Positions 32,001 to 47,000 of a stretch of 64,000 nucleotides of DNA are shown here, one piece after another. Below the pieces are notes generated by a model. It saw only the letters and a list, made by a program, of their open reading frames with translations. It searched no databases and was not told where the DNA came from. The position numbers and the translations under genes are program-made. Position 1 is the first letter of the stretch. Every line of letters starts with the position of its first letter. The DNA comes from Cepaea nemoralis (Eukaryota; Mollusca; Gastropoda; Stylommatophora; Helicidae), in assembly GCA_014155875.1 (NCBI GenBank), contig JACEFZ010004196.1:1711001-1775000 (forward strand). Reading direction: 5' to 3'.

Positions 32001-35000
32001 CCACTCTAGTACTCTGTCCACTAGTTACACCACTCTAGTACTCTGTCCACTAGTTACACCACTCTAGTACTCTGTCCACTAGTTACACCACTCTAGTACT
32101 CTGTCCACTAGTTACACCACTCTAGTACTCTGTCTACTAGTTACACCACTCTAGTACTCTGTCCACTAGTTACACCACTCTAGTACTCTGTCCACTAGTT
32201 ACACCACTCTAGTACTCTGTCCACTAGTTACACCACTCTAGTACTCTGTCCACTAGTTACACCACTCTAGTACTCTGTCCACTAGTTACACCACTCTAGT
32301 ACTCTGTCCACTAGTTACACCACTCTAGTACTCTGTCCACTAGTTACACCACTCTAGTACTCTGTCCACTAGTTACACCACTCTAGTACTCTGTCCACTA
32401 GTTACACCACTCTAGTACTCTGTCTACTAGTTACACCACTCTAGTACTCTGTCCACTAGTTACACCACTCTAGTACTCTGTCCACTAGTTACACCACTCT
32501 AGTACTCTGTCCACTAGTTACACCACTCTAGTACTCTGTCCACTAGTTACACCACTCTAGTACTCTGTCCACTAGTTACACCACTCTAGTACTCTGTCCA
32601 CTAGTTACACCACTCTAGTACTCTGTCCACTAGTTACACCACTCTAGTACTCTGTCTACTAGTTACACCACTCTAGTACTCTGTCCACTAGTTACACCAC
32701 TCTAGTACTCTGTCCACTAGTTACACCACTCTAGTACTCTGTCCACTAGTTACACCACTCTAGTACTCTGTCCACTAGTTACACCACTCTAGTACTCTGT
32801 CCACTAGTTACACCACTCTAGTACTCTGTCCACTAGTTACACCACTCTAGTACTCTGTCCACTAGTTACACCACTCTAGTACTCTGTCCACTAGTTACAC
32901 CACTCTAGTACTCTGTCCACTAGTTACACCACTCTAGTACTCTGTCCACTAGTTACACCACTCTAGTACTCTGTCCACTAGTTACACCACTCTAGTACTC
33001 TGTCCACTAGTTACACCACTCTAGTACTCTGTCCACTAGTTACACCACTCTAGTACTCTGTCCACTAGTTACACCACTCTAGTACTCTGTCCACTAGTTA
33101 CACCACTCTAGTACTCTGTCCACTAGTTACACCACTCTAGTACTCTGTCCACTAGTTACACCACTCTAGTACTCTGTCCACTAGTTACACCACTCTAGTA
33201 CTCTGTCCACTAGTTACACCACTCTAGTACTCTGTCCACTAGTTACACCACTCTAGTACTCTGTCCACTAGTTACACCACTCTAGTACTCTGTCCACTAG
33301 TTACACCACTCTAGTACTCTGTCCACTAGTTACACCACTCTAGTACTCTGTCCACTAGTTACACCACTCTAGTACTCTGTCTACTAGTTACACCACTCTA
33401 GTACTCTGTCCACTAGTTACACCACTCTAGTACTCTGTCTACTAGTTACACCACTCTAGTACTCTGTCCACTAGTTACACCACTCTAGTACTCTGTCCAC
33501 TAGTTACACCACTCTAGTACTCTGTCCACTAGTTACACCACTCTAGTACTCTGTCCACTAGTTACACCACTCTAGTACTCTGTCCACTAGTTACACCACT
33601 CTAGTACTCTGTCCTACTAGTTACACCACTCTAGTACTCTGTCACTAGTTACACCACTCTAGTACTCTGTCCACTAGTTACACCACTCTAGTACTCTGTC
33701 CACTAGTTACACCACTCTAGTACTCTGTCCACTAGTTACACCACTCTAGTACTCTGTCCACTAGTTACACCACTCTAGTACTCTGTCCACTAGTTACACC
33801 ACTCTAGTACTCTGTCCACTAGTTACACCACTCTAGTACTCTGTCCACTAGTTACACCACTCTAGTACTCTGTCCACTAGTTACACCACTCTAGTACTCT
33901 GTCCACTAGTTACACCACTCTAGTACTCTGTCCACTAGTTACACCACTCTAGTACTCTGTCCACTAGTTACACCACTCTAGTACTCTGTCCACTAGTTAC
34001 ACCACTCTAGTACTCTGTCCACTAGTTACACCACTCTAGTACTCTGTCCACTAGTTACACCACTCTAGTACTCTGTCCACTAGTTACACCACTCTAGTAC
34101 TCTGTCCACTAGTTACACCACTCTAGTACTCTGTCCACTAGTTACACCACTCTAGTACTCTGTCCACTAGTTACACCACTCTAGTACTCTGTCCACTAGT
34201 TACACCACTCTAGTACTCTGTCCACTAGTTACACCACTCTAGTACTCTGTCCACTAGTTACACCACTCTAGTACTCTGTCCACTAGTTACACCACTCTAG
34301 TACTCTGTCCACTAGTTACACCACTCTAGTACTCTGTCCACTAGTTACACCACTCTAGTACTCTGTCCACTAGTTACACCACTCTAGTACTCTGTCCACT
34401 AGTTACACCACTCTAGCACTCTGTCCACTAGTTACACCACTCTAGTACTCTGTCCACTAGTTACACCACTCTAGTACTCTGTCCACTAGTTACACCACTC
34501 TAGTACTCTGTCCACTAGTTACACCACTCTAGTACTCTGTCCACTAGTTACACCACTCTAGTACTCTGTCCACTAGTTACACCACTCTAGTACTCTGTCC
34601 ACTAGTTACACCACTCTAGTACTCTGTCCACTAGTTACACCACTCTAGTACTCTGTCCACTAGTTACACCACTCTAGTACTCTGTCCACTAGTTACACCA
34701 CTCTAGTACTCTGTCCACTAGTTACACCACTCTAGTACTCTGTCCACTAGTTACACCACTCTAGTACTCTGTCTACTAGTTACACCACTCTAGTACTCTG
34801 TCCACTAGTTACACCACTCTAGTACTCTGTCCACTAGTTACACCACTCTAGTACTCTGTCCACTAGTTACACCACTCTAGTACTCTGTCCACTAGTTACA
34901 CCACTCTAGTACTCTGTCCACTAGTTACACCACTCTAGTACTCTGTCCACTAGTTACACCACTCTAGTACTCTGTCCACTAGTTACACCACTCTAGTACT

Positions 35001-38000
35001 CTGTCCACTAGTTACACCACTCTAGTACTCTGTCCACTAGTTACACCACTCTAGTACTCTGTCCACTAGTTACACCACTCTAGTACTCTGTCCACTAGTT
35101 ACACCACTCTAGTACTCTGTCCACTAGTTACACCACTCTAGTACTCTGTCCACTAGTTACACCACTCTAGTACTCTGTCCACTAGTTACACCACTCTAGT
35201 ACTCTGTCCACTAGTTACACCACTCTAGTACTCTGTCCACTAGTTACACCACTCTAGTACTCTGTCCACTAGTTACACCACTCTAGTACTCTGTCCACTA
35301 GTTACACCACTCTAGTACTCTGTCCACTAGTTACACCACTCTAGTACTCTGTCCACTAGTTACACCACTCTAGTACTCTGTCCACTAGTTACACCACTCT
35401 AGTACTCTGTCCACTAGTTACACCACTCTAGTACTCTGTCCACTAGTTACACCACTCTAGTACTCTGTCCACTAGTTACACCACTCTAGTACTCTGTCCA
35501 CTAGTTACACCACTCTAGTACTCTGTCCACTAGTTACACCACTCTAGTACTCTGTCTACTAGTTACACCACTCTAGTACTCTGTCCACTAGTTACACCAC
35601 TCTAGTACTCTGTCCACTAGTTACACCACTCTAGTACTCTGTCCACTAGTTACACCACTCTAGTACTCTGTCCACTAGTTACACCACTCTAGTACTCTGT
35701 CCACTAGTTACACCACTCTAGTACTCTGTCCACTAGTTACACCACTCTAGTACTCTGTCCACTAGTTACACCACTCTAGTACTCTGTCCACTAGTTACAC
35801 CACTCTAGTACTCTGTCCACTAGTTACACCACTCTAGTACTCTGTCCACTAGTTACACCACTCTAGTACTCTGTCCACTAGTTACACCACTCTAGTACTC
35901 TGTCCACTAGTTACACCACTCTAGTACTCTGTCCACTAGTTACACCACTCTAGCACTCTGTCCACTAGTTACACCACTCTAGTACTCTGTCTACTAGTTA
36001 CACCACTCTAGTACTCTGTCCACTAGTTACACCACTCTAGTACTCTGTCCACTAGTTACACCACTCTAGTACTCTGTCACTAGTTACACCACTCTAGTAC
36101 TCTGTCCACTAGTTACACCACTCTAGTACTCTGTCCACTAGTTACACCACTCTAGTACTCTGTCCACTAGTTACACCACTCTAGTACTCTGTCCACTAGT
36201 TACACCACTCTAGTACTCTGTCCACTAGTTACACCACTCTAGTACTCTGTCCACTAGTTACACCACTCTAGTACTCTGTCCACTAGTTACACCACTCTAG
36301 TACTCTGTCCACTAGTTACACCACTCTAGTACTCTGTCCACTAGTTACACCACTCTAGTACTCTGTCCACTAGTTACACCACTCTAGTACTCTGTCCACT
36401 AGTTACACCACTCTAGTACTCTGTCCACTAGTTACACCACTCTAGTACTCTGTCCACTAGTTACACCACTCTAGTACTCTGTCCACTAGTTACACCACTC
36501 TAGTACTCTGTCCACTAGTTACACCACTCTAGTACTCTGTCCACTAGTTACACCACTCTAGTACTCTGTCCACTAGTTACACCACTCTAGTACTCTGTCC
36601 ACTAGTTACACCACTCTAGTACTCTGTCCACTAGTTACACCACTCTAGTACTCTGTCCACTAGTTACACCACTCTAGTACTCTGTCCACTAGTTACACCA
36701 CTCTAGTACTCTGTCCACTAGTTACACCACTCTAGTACTCTGTCCACTAGTTACACCACTCTAGTACTCTGTCCACTAGTTACACCACTCTAGTACTCTG
36801 TCCACTAGTTACACCACTCTAGTACTCTGTCCACTAGTTACACCACTCTAGTACTCTGTCCACTAGTTACACCACTCTAGTACTCTGTCCACTAGTTACA
36901 CCACTCTAGTACTCTGTCCACTAGTTACACCACTCTAGTACTCTGTCCACTAGTTACACCACTCTAGTACTCTGTCCACTAGTTACACCACTCTAGCACT
37001 CTGTCCACTAGTTACACCACTCTAGTACTCTGTCCACTAGTTACACCACTCTAGTACTCTGTCCACTAGTTACACCACTCTAGTACTCTGTCCACTAGTT
37101 ACACCACTCTAGTACTCTGTCCACTAGTTACACCACTCTAGTACTCTGTCCACTAGTTACACCACTCTAGTACTCTGTCCACTAGTTACACCACTCTAGT
37201 ACTCTGTCCACTAGTTACACCACTCTAGCACTCTGTCCACTAGTTACACCACTCTAGTACTCTGTCCACTAGTTACACCACTCTAGTACTCTGTCCACTA
37301 GTTACACCACTCTAGTACTCTGTCCACTAGTTACACCACTCTAGTACTCTGTCTACTAGTTACACCACTCTAGTACTCTGTCCACTAGTTACACCACTCT
37401 AGTACTCTGTCCACTAGTTACACCACTCTAGTACTCTGTCCACTAGTTACACCACTCTAGTACTCTGTCCACTAGTTACACCACTCTAGTACTCTGTCCA
37501 CTAGTTACACCACTCTAGTACTCTGTCCACTAGTTACACCACTCTAGTACTCTGTCCACTAGTTACACCACTCTAGTACTCTGTCCACTAGTTACACCAC
37601 TCTAGTACTCTGTCCACTAGTTACACCACTCTAGTACTCTGTCCACTAGTTACACCACTCTAGTACTCTGTCCACTAGTTACACCACTCTAGTACTCTGT
37701 CCACTAGTTACACCACTCTAGTACTCTGTCCACTAGTTACACCACTCTAGTACTCTGACTACTAGTTACACCACTCTAGTACTCTGTCCACTAGTTACAC
37801 CACTCTAGCACTCTGTCCACTAGTTACACCACTCTAGTACTCTGTCCACTAGTTACACCACTCTAGCACTCTGTCCACTAGTTACACCACTCTAGTACTC
37901 TGTCCACTAGTTACACCACTCTAGTACTCTGTCTACTAGTTACACCACTCTAGTACTCTGTCCACTAGTTACACCACTCTAGTACTCTGTCTACTAGTTA

Positions 38001-38040
38001 CACCACTCTAGTACTCTGTCTACTAGTTACACCACTCTAG
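26030..38040. repeat. Homogenised core of satellite (AGTACT type)
   Basis: About 410 units almost all of one type (AGTACT, GTCC, ACACCA). Long runs of identical units occur, for example about 30610-30880 and 31000-31960. Differences are mostly single T-for-C changes (GTCT) and a few short deletions (29840, 30355-30368). A similar clean block lies at 24440-25450. This is the most recently amplified part of the array. Confidence 0.9.
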
Positions 38041-41000
38041 CACTCTGTCCACTAGTTACACCACTCTAGCACTCTGTCTACTAGTTACACCACTCTAGTA
38101 CTCTGTCCACTAGTTACACCACTCTAGTACTCTGTCCACTAGTTACACCACTCTAGTACTCTGTCCACTAGTTACACCACTCTAGCACTCTGTCTACTAG
38201 TTACACCACTCTAGTACTCTGTCCACTAGTTACACCACTCTAGCTCTGTCTACTAGTTACACCACTCTAGCACTCTGTCCACTAGTTACACCACTCTAGT
38301 ACTCTGACTACTAGTTACACCACTCTAGTACTCTGTCCACTAGTTACACCACTCTAGCACTCTGACTACTAGTTACACCACTCTAGTACTCTGTCTACTA
38401 GTTACACCACTCTAGTACTCTGTCTACTAGTTACACCACTCTAGCACTCTGTCCACTAGTTACACCACTCTAGCACTCTGTCTACTAGTTACACCACTCT
38501 AGCACTCTGTCCACTAGTTACACCACTCTAGCACTCTGTCTACTAGTTACACCACTCTAGCACTCTGTCCACTAGTTACATCACTCTAGCACTCTGACTA
38601 CTAGTTACACCACTCTAGCACTCTGTCTACTAGTTACACCACTCTAGCACTCTGTCCACTAGTTACACCACTCTAGCACTCTGTCTACTAGTTACACCAC
38701 TCTAGCACTCTGTCTACTAGTTACACCACTCTAGTACTCTGTCCACTAGTTACACCACTCTAGCACTCTGACTACTAGTTACACCACTCTAGCACTCTGA
38801 CTACTAGTTACACCACTCTAGCACTCTGACTACTAGTTACACCACTCTAGCACTCTGTCCACTAGTTACACCACTCTAGCACTCTGACTACTAGTTACAC
38901 CACTCTAGCACTCTGTCTACTAGTTACATCACTCTAGCACTCTGTCTACTAGTTACACCACTCTAGCACTCTGTCCACTAGTTACACCACTCTAGCACTC
39001 TGTCTACTAGTTACACCACTCTAGCACTCTGTCTACTAGTTACACCACTCTAGCACTCTGTCTACTAGTTACACCACTCTAGCACTCTGTCTACTAGTTA
39101 CACCACTCTAGCACTCTGTCTACTAGTTACACCACTCTAGTACTCTGTCTACTAGTTACATCACTCTAGCACTCTGTCTACTAGTTACACCACTCTAGCA
39201 CTCTGTCTACTAGTTACATCACTCTAGCACTCTGTCTACTAGTTACACCACTCTAGCACTCTGTCTACTAGTTACACCACTCTAGCACTCTGTCACTAGT
39301 TACACCACTCTAGCACTCTGTCTACTAGTTACATCACTCTAGCACTCTGTCTACTAGTTACATCACTCTAGCACTCTGTCTACTAGTTACATCACTCTAG
39401 CACTCTGTCTACTAGTTACACCACTCTAGCACTCTGTCCACTAGTTACACCACTCTAGCACTCTGTCCACTAGTTACACCACTCTAGCACTCTGTCCACT
39501 AGTTACATCACTCTAGCACTCTGTCCACTAGTTACATCACTCTAGCACTCTGTCTACTAGTTACACCACTCTAGCACTCTGTCCACTAGTTACACCACTC
39601 TAGCACTCTGTCCACTAGTTACATCACTCTAGCACTCTGTCCACTAGTTACACCACTCTAGCACTCTGTCCACTAGTTACATCACTCTAGCACTCTGTCT
39701 ACTAGTTACACCACTCTAGCACTCTGTCCACTAGTTACATCACTCTAGTACTCTGTCCACTAGTTACACCACTCTAGTACTCTGTCCACTAGTTACATCA
39801 CTCTAGCACTCTGACTACTAGTTACATCACTCTAGCACTCTGTCCACTAGTTACACCACTCTAGCACTCTGTCCACTAGTTACATCACTCTAGCACTCTG
39901 TCCACTAGTTACATCACTCTAGCACTCTGTCCACTAGTTACATCACTCTAGCACTCTGTCCACTAGTTACATCACTCTAGCACTCTGTCCACTAGTTACA
40001 TCACTCTAGCACTCTGTCCACTAGTTACATCACTCTAGCACTCTGTCCACTAGTTACATCACTCTAGCACTCTGTCCACTAGTTACATCACTCTAGCACT
40101 CTGTCCACTAGTTACATCACTCTAGCACTCTGTCCACTAGTTACATCACTCTAGCACTCTGTCCACTAGTTACATCACTCTAGCACTCTGTCCACTAGTT
40201 ACACCACTCTAGCACTCTGTCCACTAGTTACATCACTCTAGCACTCTGTCCACTAGTTACATCACTCTAGCACTCTGTCCACTAGTTACATCACTCTAGC
40301 ACTCTGTCCACTAGTTACACCACTCTAGCACTCTGTCCACTAGTTACATCACTCTAGCACTCTGTCCACTAGTTACACCACTCTAGCACTCTGTCCACTA
40401 GTTACACCACTCTAGCACTCTGTCCACTAGTTACACCACTCTAGCACTCTGTCCACTAGTTACATCACTCTAGCACTCTGTCCACTAGTTACATCACTCT
40501 AGCACTCTGTCCACTAGTTACATCACTCTAGCACTCTGTACTAGTTACACCACTCTAGCACTCTGTCCACTAGTTACACCACTCTAGCACTCTGTCCACT
40601 AGTTACATCACTCTAGCACTCTGTCCACTAGTTACACCACTCTAGCACTCTGTCTACTAGTTACATCACTCTAGCACTCTGTCCACTAGTTACACCACTC
40701 TAGCACTCTGTCTACTAGTTACATCACTCTAGCACTCTGTCCACTAGTTACATCACTCTAGCACTCTGTCTACTAGTTACATCACTCTAGCACTCTGTCC
40801 ACTAGTTACATCACTCTAGCACTCTGTCCACTAGTTACACCACTCTAGCACTCTGTCCACTAGTTACATCACTCTAGCACTCTGTCCACTAGTTACACCA
40901 CTCTAGCACTCTGTCCACTAGTTACACCACTCTAGCACTCTGTCCACTAGTTACATCACTCTAGCACTCTGACTACTAGTTACACCACTCTAGCACTCTG

Positions 41001-44000
41001 TCCACTAGTTACACCACTCTAGCACTCTGTCCACTAGTTACACCACTCTAGCACTCTGTCCACTAGTTACACCACTCTAGCACTCTGTCCACTAGTTACA
41101 CCACTCTAGCACTCTGTCCACTAGTTACATCACTCTAGCACTCTGTCTACTAGTTACATCACTCTAGCACTCTGTCTACTAGTTACATCACTCTAGCACT
41201 CTGTCCACTAGTTACACCACTCTAGCACTCTGTCTACTAGTTACATCACTCTAGCACTCTGTCTACTAGTTACATCACTCTAGCACTCTGTCTACTAGTT
41301 ACATCACTCTAGCACTCTGTCTACTAGTTACATCACTCTAGCACTCTGTCTACTAGTTACATCACTCTAGCACTCTGTCCACTAGTTACACCACTCTAGC
41401 ACTCTGTCTACTAGTTACACCACTCTAGCACTCTGTCTACTAGTTACACCACTCTAGCACTCTGTCCACTAGTTACACCACTCTAGCACTCTGTCTACTA
41501 GACACTCTAGTACTCTGTCTACTAGTTACACCACTCTAGCACTCTGACTACTAGTTACACCACTCTAGCACTCTGACTACTAGTTACACCACTCTAGCAC
41601 TCTGTCTACTAGTTACATCACTCTAGCACTCTGACTACTAGTTACACCACTCTAGCACTCTGTCTACTAGTTACACCACTCTAGCACTCTGTCTACTAGT
41701 TACACACTCTAGCACTCTGTCCACTAGTTACACCACTCTAGCACTCTGTCTACTAGTTACACACTCTAGCACTCTGTCTACTAGTTACACCACTCTAGCA
41801 CTCTGTCCTAGTTACACCACTCTAGCACTCTGTCTACTAGTTACACCACTCTAGCACTCTGTCTACTAGTTACACCACTCTAGCACTCTGTCCACTAGTT
41901 ACACCACTCTAGCACTCTGTCCACTAGTTACACCACTCTAGCACTCTGTCTACTAGTTACACCACTCTAGCACTCTGACTACTAGTTACACCACTCTAGC
42001 ACTCTGACTACTAGTTACACCACTCTAGCACTCTGACTACTAGTTACATCACTCTAGCACTCTGACTACTAGTTACACCACTCTAGCACTCTGACTACTA
42101 GTTACAACACTCTAGCACTCTGTCTACTAGTTACACCACTCTAGCACTCTGTCCACTAGTTACACCACTCTAGCACTCTGACTACTAGTTACACCACTCT
42201 AGCACTCTGTCTACTAGTTACAACACTCTAGCACTCTGACTACTAGTTACACCACTCTAGCACTCTGACTACTAGTTACACCACTCTAGCACTCTGACTA
42301 CTAGTTACACCACTCTAGCACTCTGTCTACTAGTTACACCACTCTAGCACTCTGTCTACTAGTTACACCACTCTAGCACTCTGTCTACTAGTTACACCAC
42401 TCTAGCACTCTGTCTACTAGTTACACCACTCTAGCACTCTGTCTACTAGTTATAACACTCTAGCACTCTGTCTACTAGTTACACACTCTAGCACTCTGAC
42501 TACTAGTTACATCACTCTAGCACTCTGACTACTAGTTACACCACTCTAGCACTCTGTCTACTAGTTACATCACTCTAGCACTCTGTCTACTAGTTACACC
42601 ACTCTAGCACTCTGACTACTAGTTACATCACTCTAGCACTCTGACTACTAGTTACACCACTCTAGCACTCTGTCCACTAGTTACACCACTCTAGCACTCT
42701 GTCTACTAGTTACATCACTCTAGCACTCTGACTACTAGTTACATCACTCTAGCACTCTGACTACTAGTTACATCACTCTAGCACTCTGTCTACTAGTTAC
42801 ACCACTCTAGTACTCTGTCTACTAGTTACACCACTCTAGCACTCTGTCTACTAGTTACACCACTCTAGCACTCTGACTACTAGTTACACCACTCTAGCAC
42901 TCTGTCTACTAGTTACACCACTCTAGCACTCTGTCCACTAGTTACACCACTCTAGCACTCTGACTACTAGTTACATCACTCTAGCACTCTGACAACTAGT
43001 TACACCACTCTAGCACTCTGTCCACTAGTTACACCACTCTAGCACTCTGACTACTAGTTACATCACTCTAGCACTCTGACTACTAGTTACATCACTCTAG
43101 CACTCTGACTACTAGTTACACCACTCTAGCACTCTGTCCACTAGTTACACCACTCTAGCACTCTGTCTACTAGTTACATCACTCTAGCACTCTGTCTACT
43201 AGTTACATCACTCTAGCACTCTGACTACTAGTTACACCACTCTAGCACTCTGTCTACTAGTTACATCACTCTAGCACTCTGTCCACTAGTTACATCACTC
43301 TAGCACTCTGACTACTAGTTACATCACTCTAGCACTCTGTCTACTAGTTACATCACTCTAGCACTCTGACTACTAGTTACACCACTCTAGCACTCTGTCT
43401 ACTAGTTACATCACTCTAGCACTCTGACTACTAGTTACATCACTCTAGTACTCTGTCTACTAGTTACATCACTCTAGCACTCTGACTACTAGTTACATCA
43501 CTCTAGCACTCTGTCTACTAGTTACATCACTCTATCACTCTGTCTACTAGTTACATCACTCTAGCACTCTGTCTACTAGTTACATCACTCTAGCACTCTG
43601 TCTACTAGTTACACCACTCTAGTACTCTGTCTACTAGTTACATCACTCTAGCACTCTGACTACTAGTTACACCACTCTAGCACTCTCACTACTAGTTACA
43701 TCACTCTAGCACTCTGTCCACTAGTTACACCACTCTAGCACTCTGACTACTAGTTACAGCACTCTAGCACTCTGACTACTAGTTACATCACTCTAGCACT
43801 CTGTCTACTAGTTACACCACTCTAACACTCTGACTACTAGTTACACCACTCTAGCACTCTGTCTACTAGTTACACCACTCTAGCACTCTGTCTACTAGTT
43901 ACACCACTCTAGTACTCTGACTACTAGTTACACCACTCTAGCACTCTGTCCACTAGTTACATCACTCTAGCACTCTGTCTACTAGTTACACCACTCTAGC

Positions 44001-47000
44001 ACTCTGACTACTAGTTACACCACTCTAGCACTCTGTCCACTAGTTACATCACTCTAGCACTCTGACTACTAGTTACATCACTCTAGCACTCTGTCCACTA
44101 GTTACACCACTCTAGCACTCTGTCCACTAGTTACACCACTCTAGCACTCTGTCACTAGTTACATCACTCTAGCACTCTGTCCACTAGTTACACCACTCTA
44201 GCACTCTGTCCACTAGTTACACCACTCTAGCACTCTGTCCACTAGTTACACCACTCTAGCACTCTGTCCACTAGTTACATCACTCTAGCACTCTGTCCAC
44301 TAGTTACATCACTCTAGCACTCTGTCCACTAGTTACACCACTCTAGCACTCTGTCCACTAGTTACACCACTCTAGCACTCTGTCCACTAGTTACATCACT
44401 CTAGCACTCTGACTACTAGTTACATCACTCTAGCACTCTGTCCACTAGTTACACCACTCTAGCACTCTGTCCACTAGTTACATCACTCTAGCACTCTGTC
44501 TACTAGTTACATCACTCTAGCACTCTGTCCACTAGTTACACCACTCTAGCACTCTGTCCACTAGTTACATCACTCTAGCACTCTGTCTACTAGTTACATC
44601 ACTCTAGCACTCTGAGTACTAGTTACATCACTCTAGCACTCTGTCTACTAGTTACATCACTCTAGCACTCTGTCCACTAGTTACATCACTCTAGCACTCT
44701 GACTACTAGTTACACCACTCTAGCACTCTGTCCACTAGTTACACCACTCTAGTACTCTGTCCACTAGTTACATCACTCTAGCACTCTGACTACTAGTTAC
44801 ATCACTCTAGCACTCTGACCACTAGTTACATCACTCTAGCACTCTGTCCACTAGTTACACCACTCTAGCACTCTGACTACTAGTTACATCACTCTAGCAC
44901 TCTGACTACTAGTTACATCACTCTAGCACTCTGACACTAGTTACACCACTCTAACTCTGACTACTAGTTACACCACTCTAGCACTCTGACTACTAGTTAC
45001 ATCACTCTAGTACTCTGTCTACTAGTTACATCACTCTAGCACTCTGACTACTAGTTACATCACTCTAGCACTCTGTCTACTAGTTACATCACTCTAGCAC
45101 TCTGACTACTAGTTACACCACTCTAGCACTCTGACTACTAGTTACACCACTCTAGCACTCTGTCCACTAGTTACATCACTCTAGCACTCTGACTACTAGT
45201 TACATCACTCTAGCACTCTGTCCACTAGTTACACCACTCTAGCACTCTGTCCACTAGTTACACCACTCTATCACTCTGTCCACTAGTTACATCACTCTAG
45301 CACTCTGTCCACTAGTTACACCACTCTAGCACTCTGTCCACTAGTTACACCACTCTAGCACTCTGTCCACTAGTTACACCACTCTAGCACTCTGTCCACT
45401 AGTTACACCACTCTAGCACTCTGTCCACTAGTTACATCACTCTAGCACTCTGTCCACTAGTTACATCACTCTAGCACTCTGTCCACTAGTTACACCACTC
45501 TAGCACTCTGTCCACTAGTTACACCACTCTAGCACTCTGTCCACTAGTTACATCACTCTAGCACTCTGACTACTAGTTACATCACTCTAGCACTCTGTCC
45601 ACTAGTTACACCACTCTAGCACTCTGTCCACTAGTTACATCACTCTAGCACTCTGATCCACTAGTTACAGCACTCTAGCACTCTGTCCACTAGTTACACC
45701 ACTCTAGCACTCTGTCCACTAGTTACATCACTCTAGCACTCTGTCCTACTAGTTACACCACTCTAGCACTCTGTCCACTAGTTACATCACTCTAGCACTC
45801 TGTCCACTAGTTACATCACTCTAGCACTCTGACTACTAGTTACACCACTCTAGCACTCTGACCTACTAGTTACACCACTCTAGCACTCTGACTACTAGTT
45901 ACATCCACTCTAGCACTCTGACTACTAGTTTACATCACTCTAGCACTCTGTCCACTAGTTACACCACTCTAGCACTCTGTCCACTAGTTACATCACTCTA
46001 GCACTCTGTCCACTAGTTACATCACTCTAGCACTCTGACTACTAGTTACACCACTCTAGCACTCTGACTACTAGTTACACCACTCTAGCACTCTGACTAC
46101 TAGTTACACCACTCTAGCACTCTGACTACTAGTTACACCACTCTAGCACTCTGTCCACTAGTTACATCACTCTAGCACTCTGTCCACTAGTTACACCACT
46201 CTAGCACTCTGACTACTAGTTACACCACTCTAGCACTCTGACTACTAGTTACACCACTCTAGCACTCTGACTACTAGTTACACCACTCTAGCACTCTGTC
46301 ACTAGTTACACCACTCTAGCACTCTGACTACTAGTTACACCACTCTAGCACTCTGACTACTAGTTACACCACTCTAGCACTCTGACTACTAGTTACATCA
46401 CTCTAGCACTCTGACTACTAGTTACACCACTCTAGCACTCTGACTACTAGTTACACCACTCTAGCACTCTGACTACTAGTTACATCACTCTAGCACTCTG
46501 AGTACTAGTTACATCACTCTAGCACTCTGAGTACTAGTTACATCACTCTAGCACTCTGACACTAGTTACACCACTCTAGCACTCTGACTACTAGTTACAC
46601 CACTCTAGCACTCTGACTACTAGTTACAAACCTCTAGCACTCTGACTACTAGTTACACACTCTAGCCTCTGGACTACTAGTTATACCACTCTCAGCACTC
46701 TGACTACTAGTTACACCACTCTAGCACTCTGTCCACTAGTTACATCACTCTAGCACTCTGACTACTAGTTACATCACTCTAGCACTCTGACTACTAGTTA
46801 CACCACTCTAGCACTCTGACTACTAGTTACACCACTCTAGCACTCTGACTACTAGTTACACCACTCTAGTACTCTGACTACTAGTTACACCACTCTAGCA
46901 CTCTGACTACTAGTTACACCACTCTAGCACTCTGACTACTAGTTACACCACTCTAGCACTCTGACTACTAGTTACATCACTCTAGCACTCTGACTACTAG

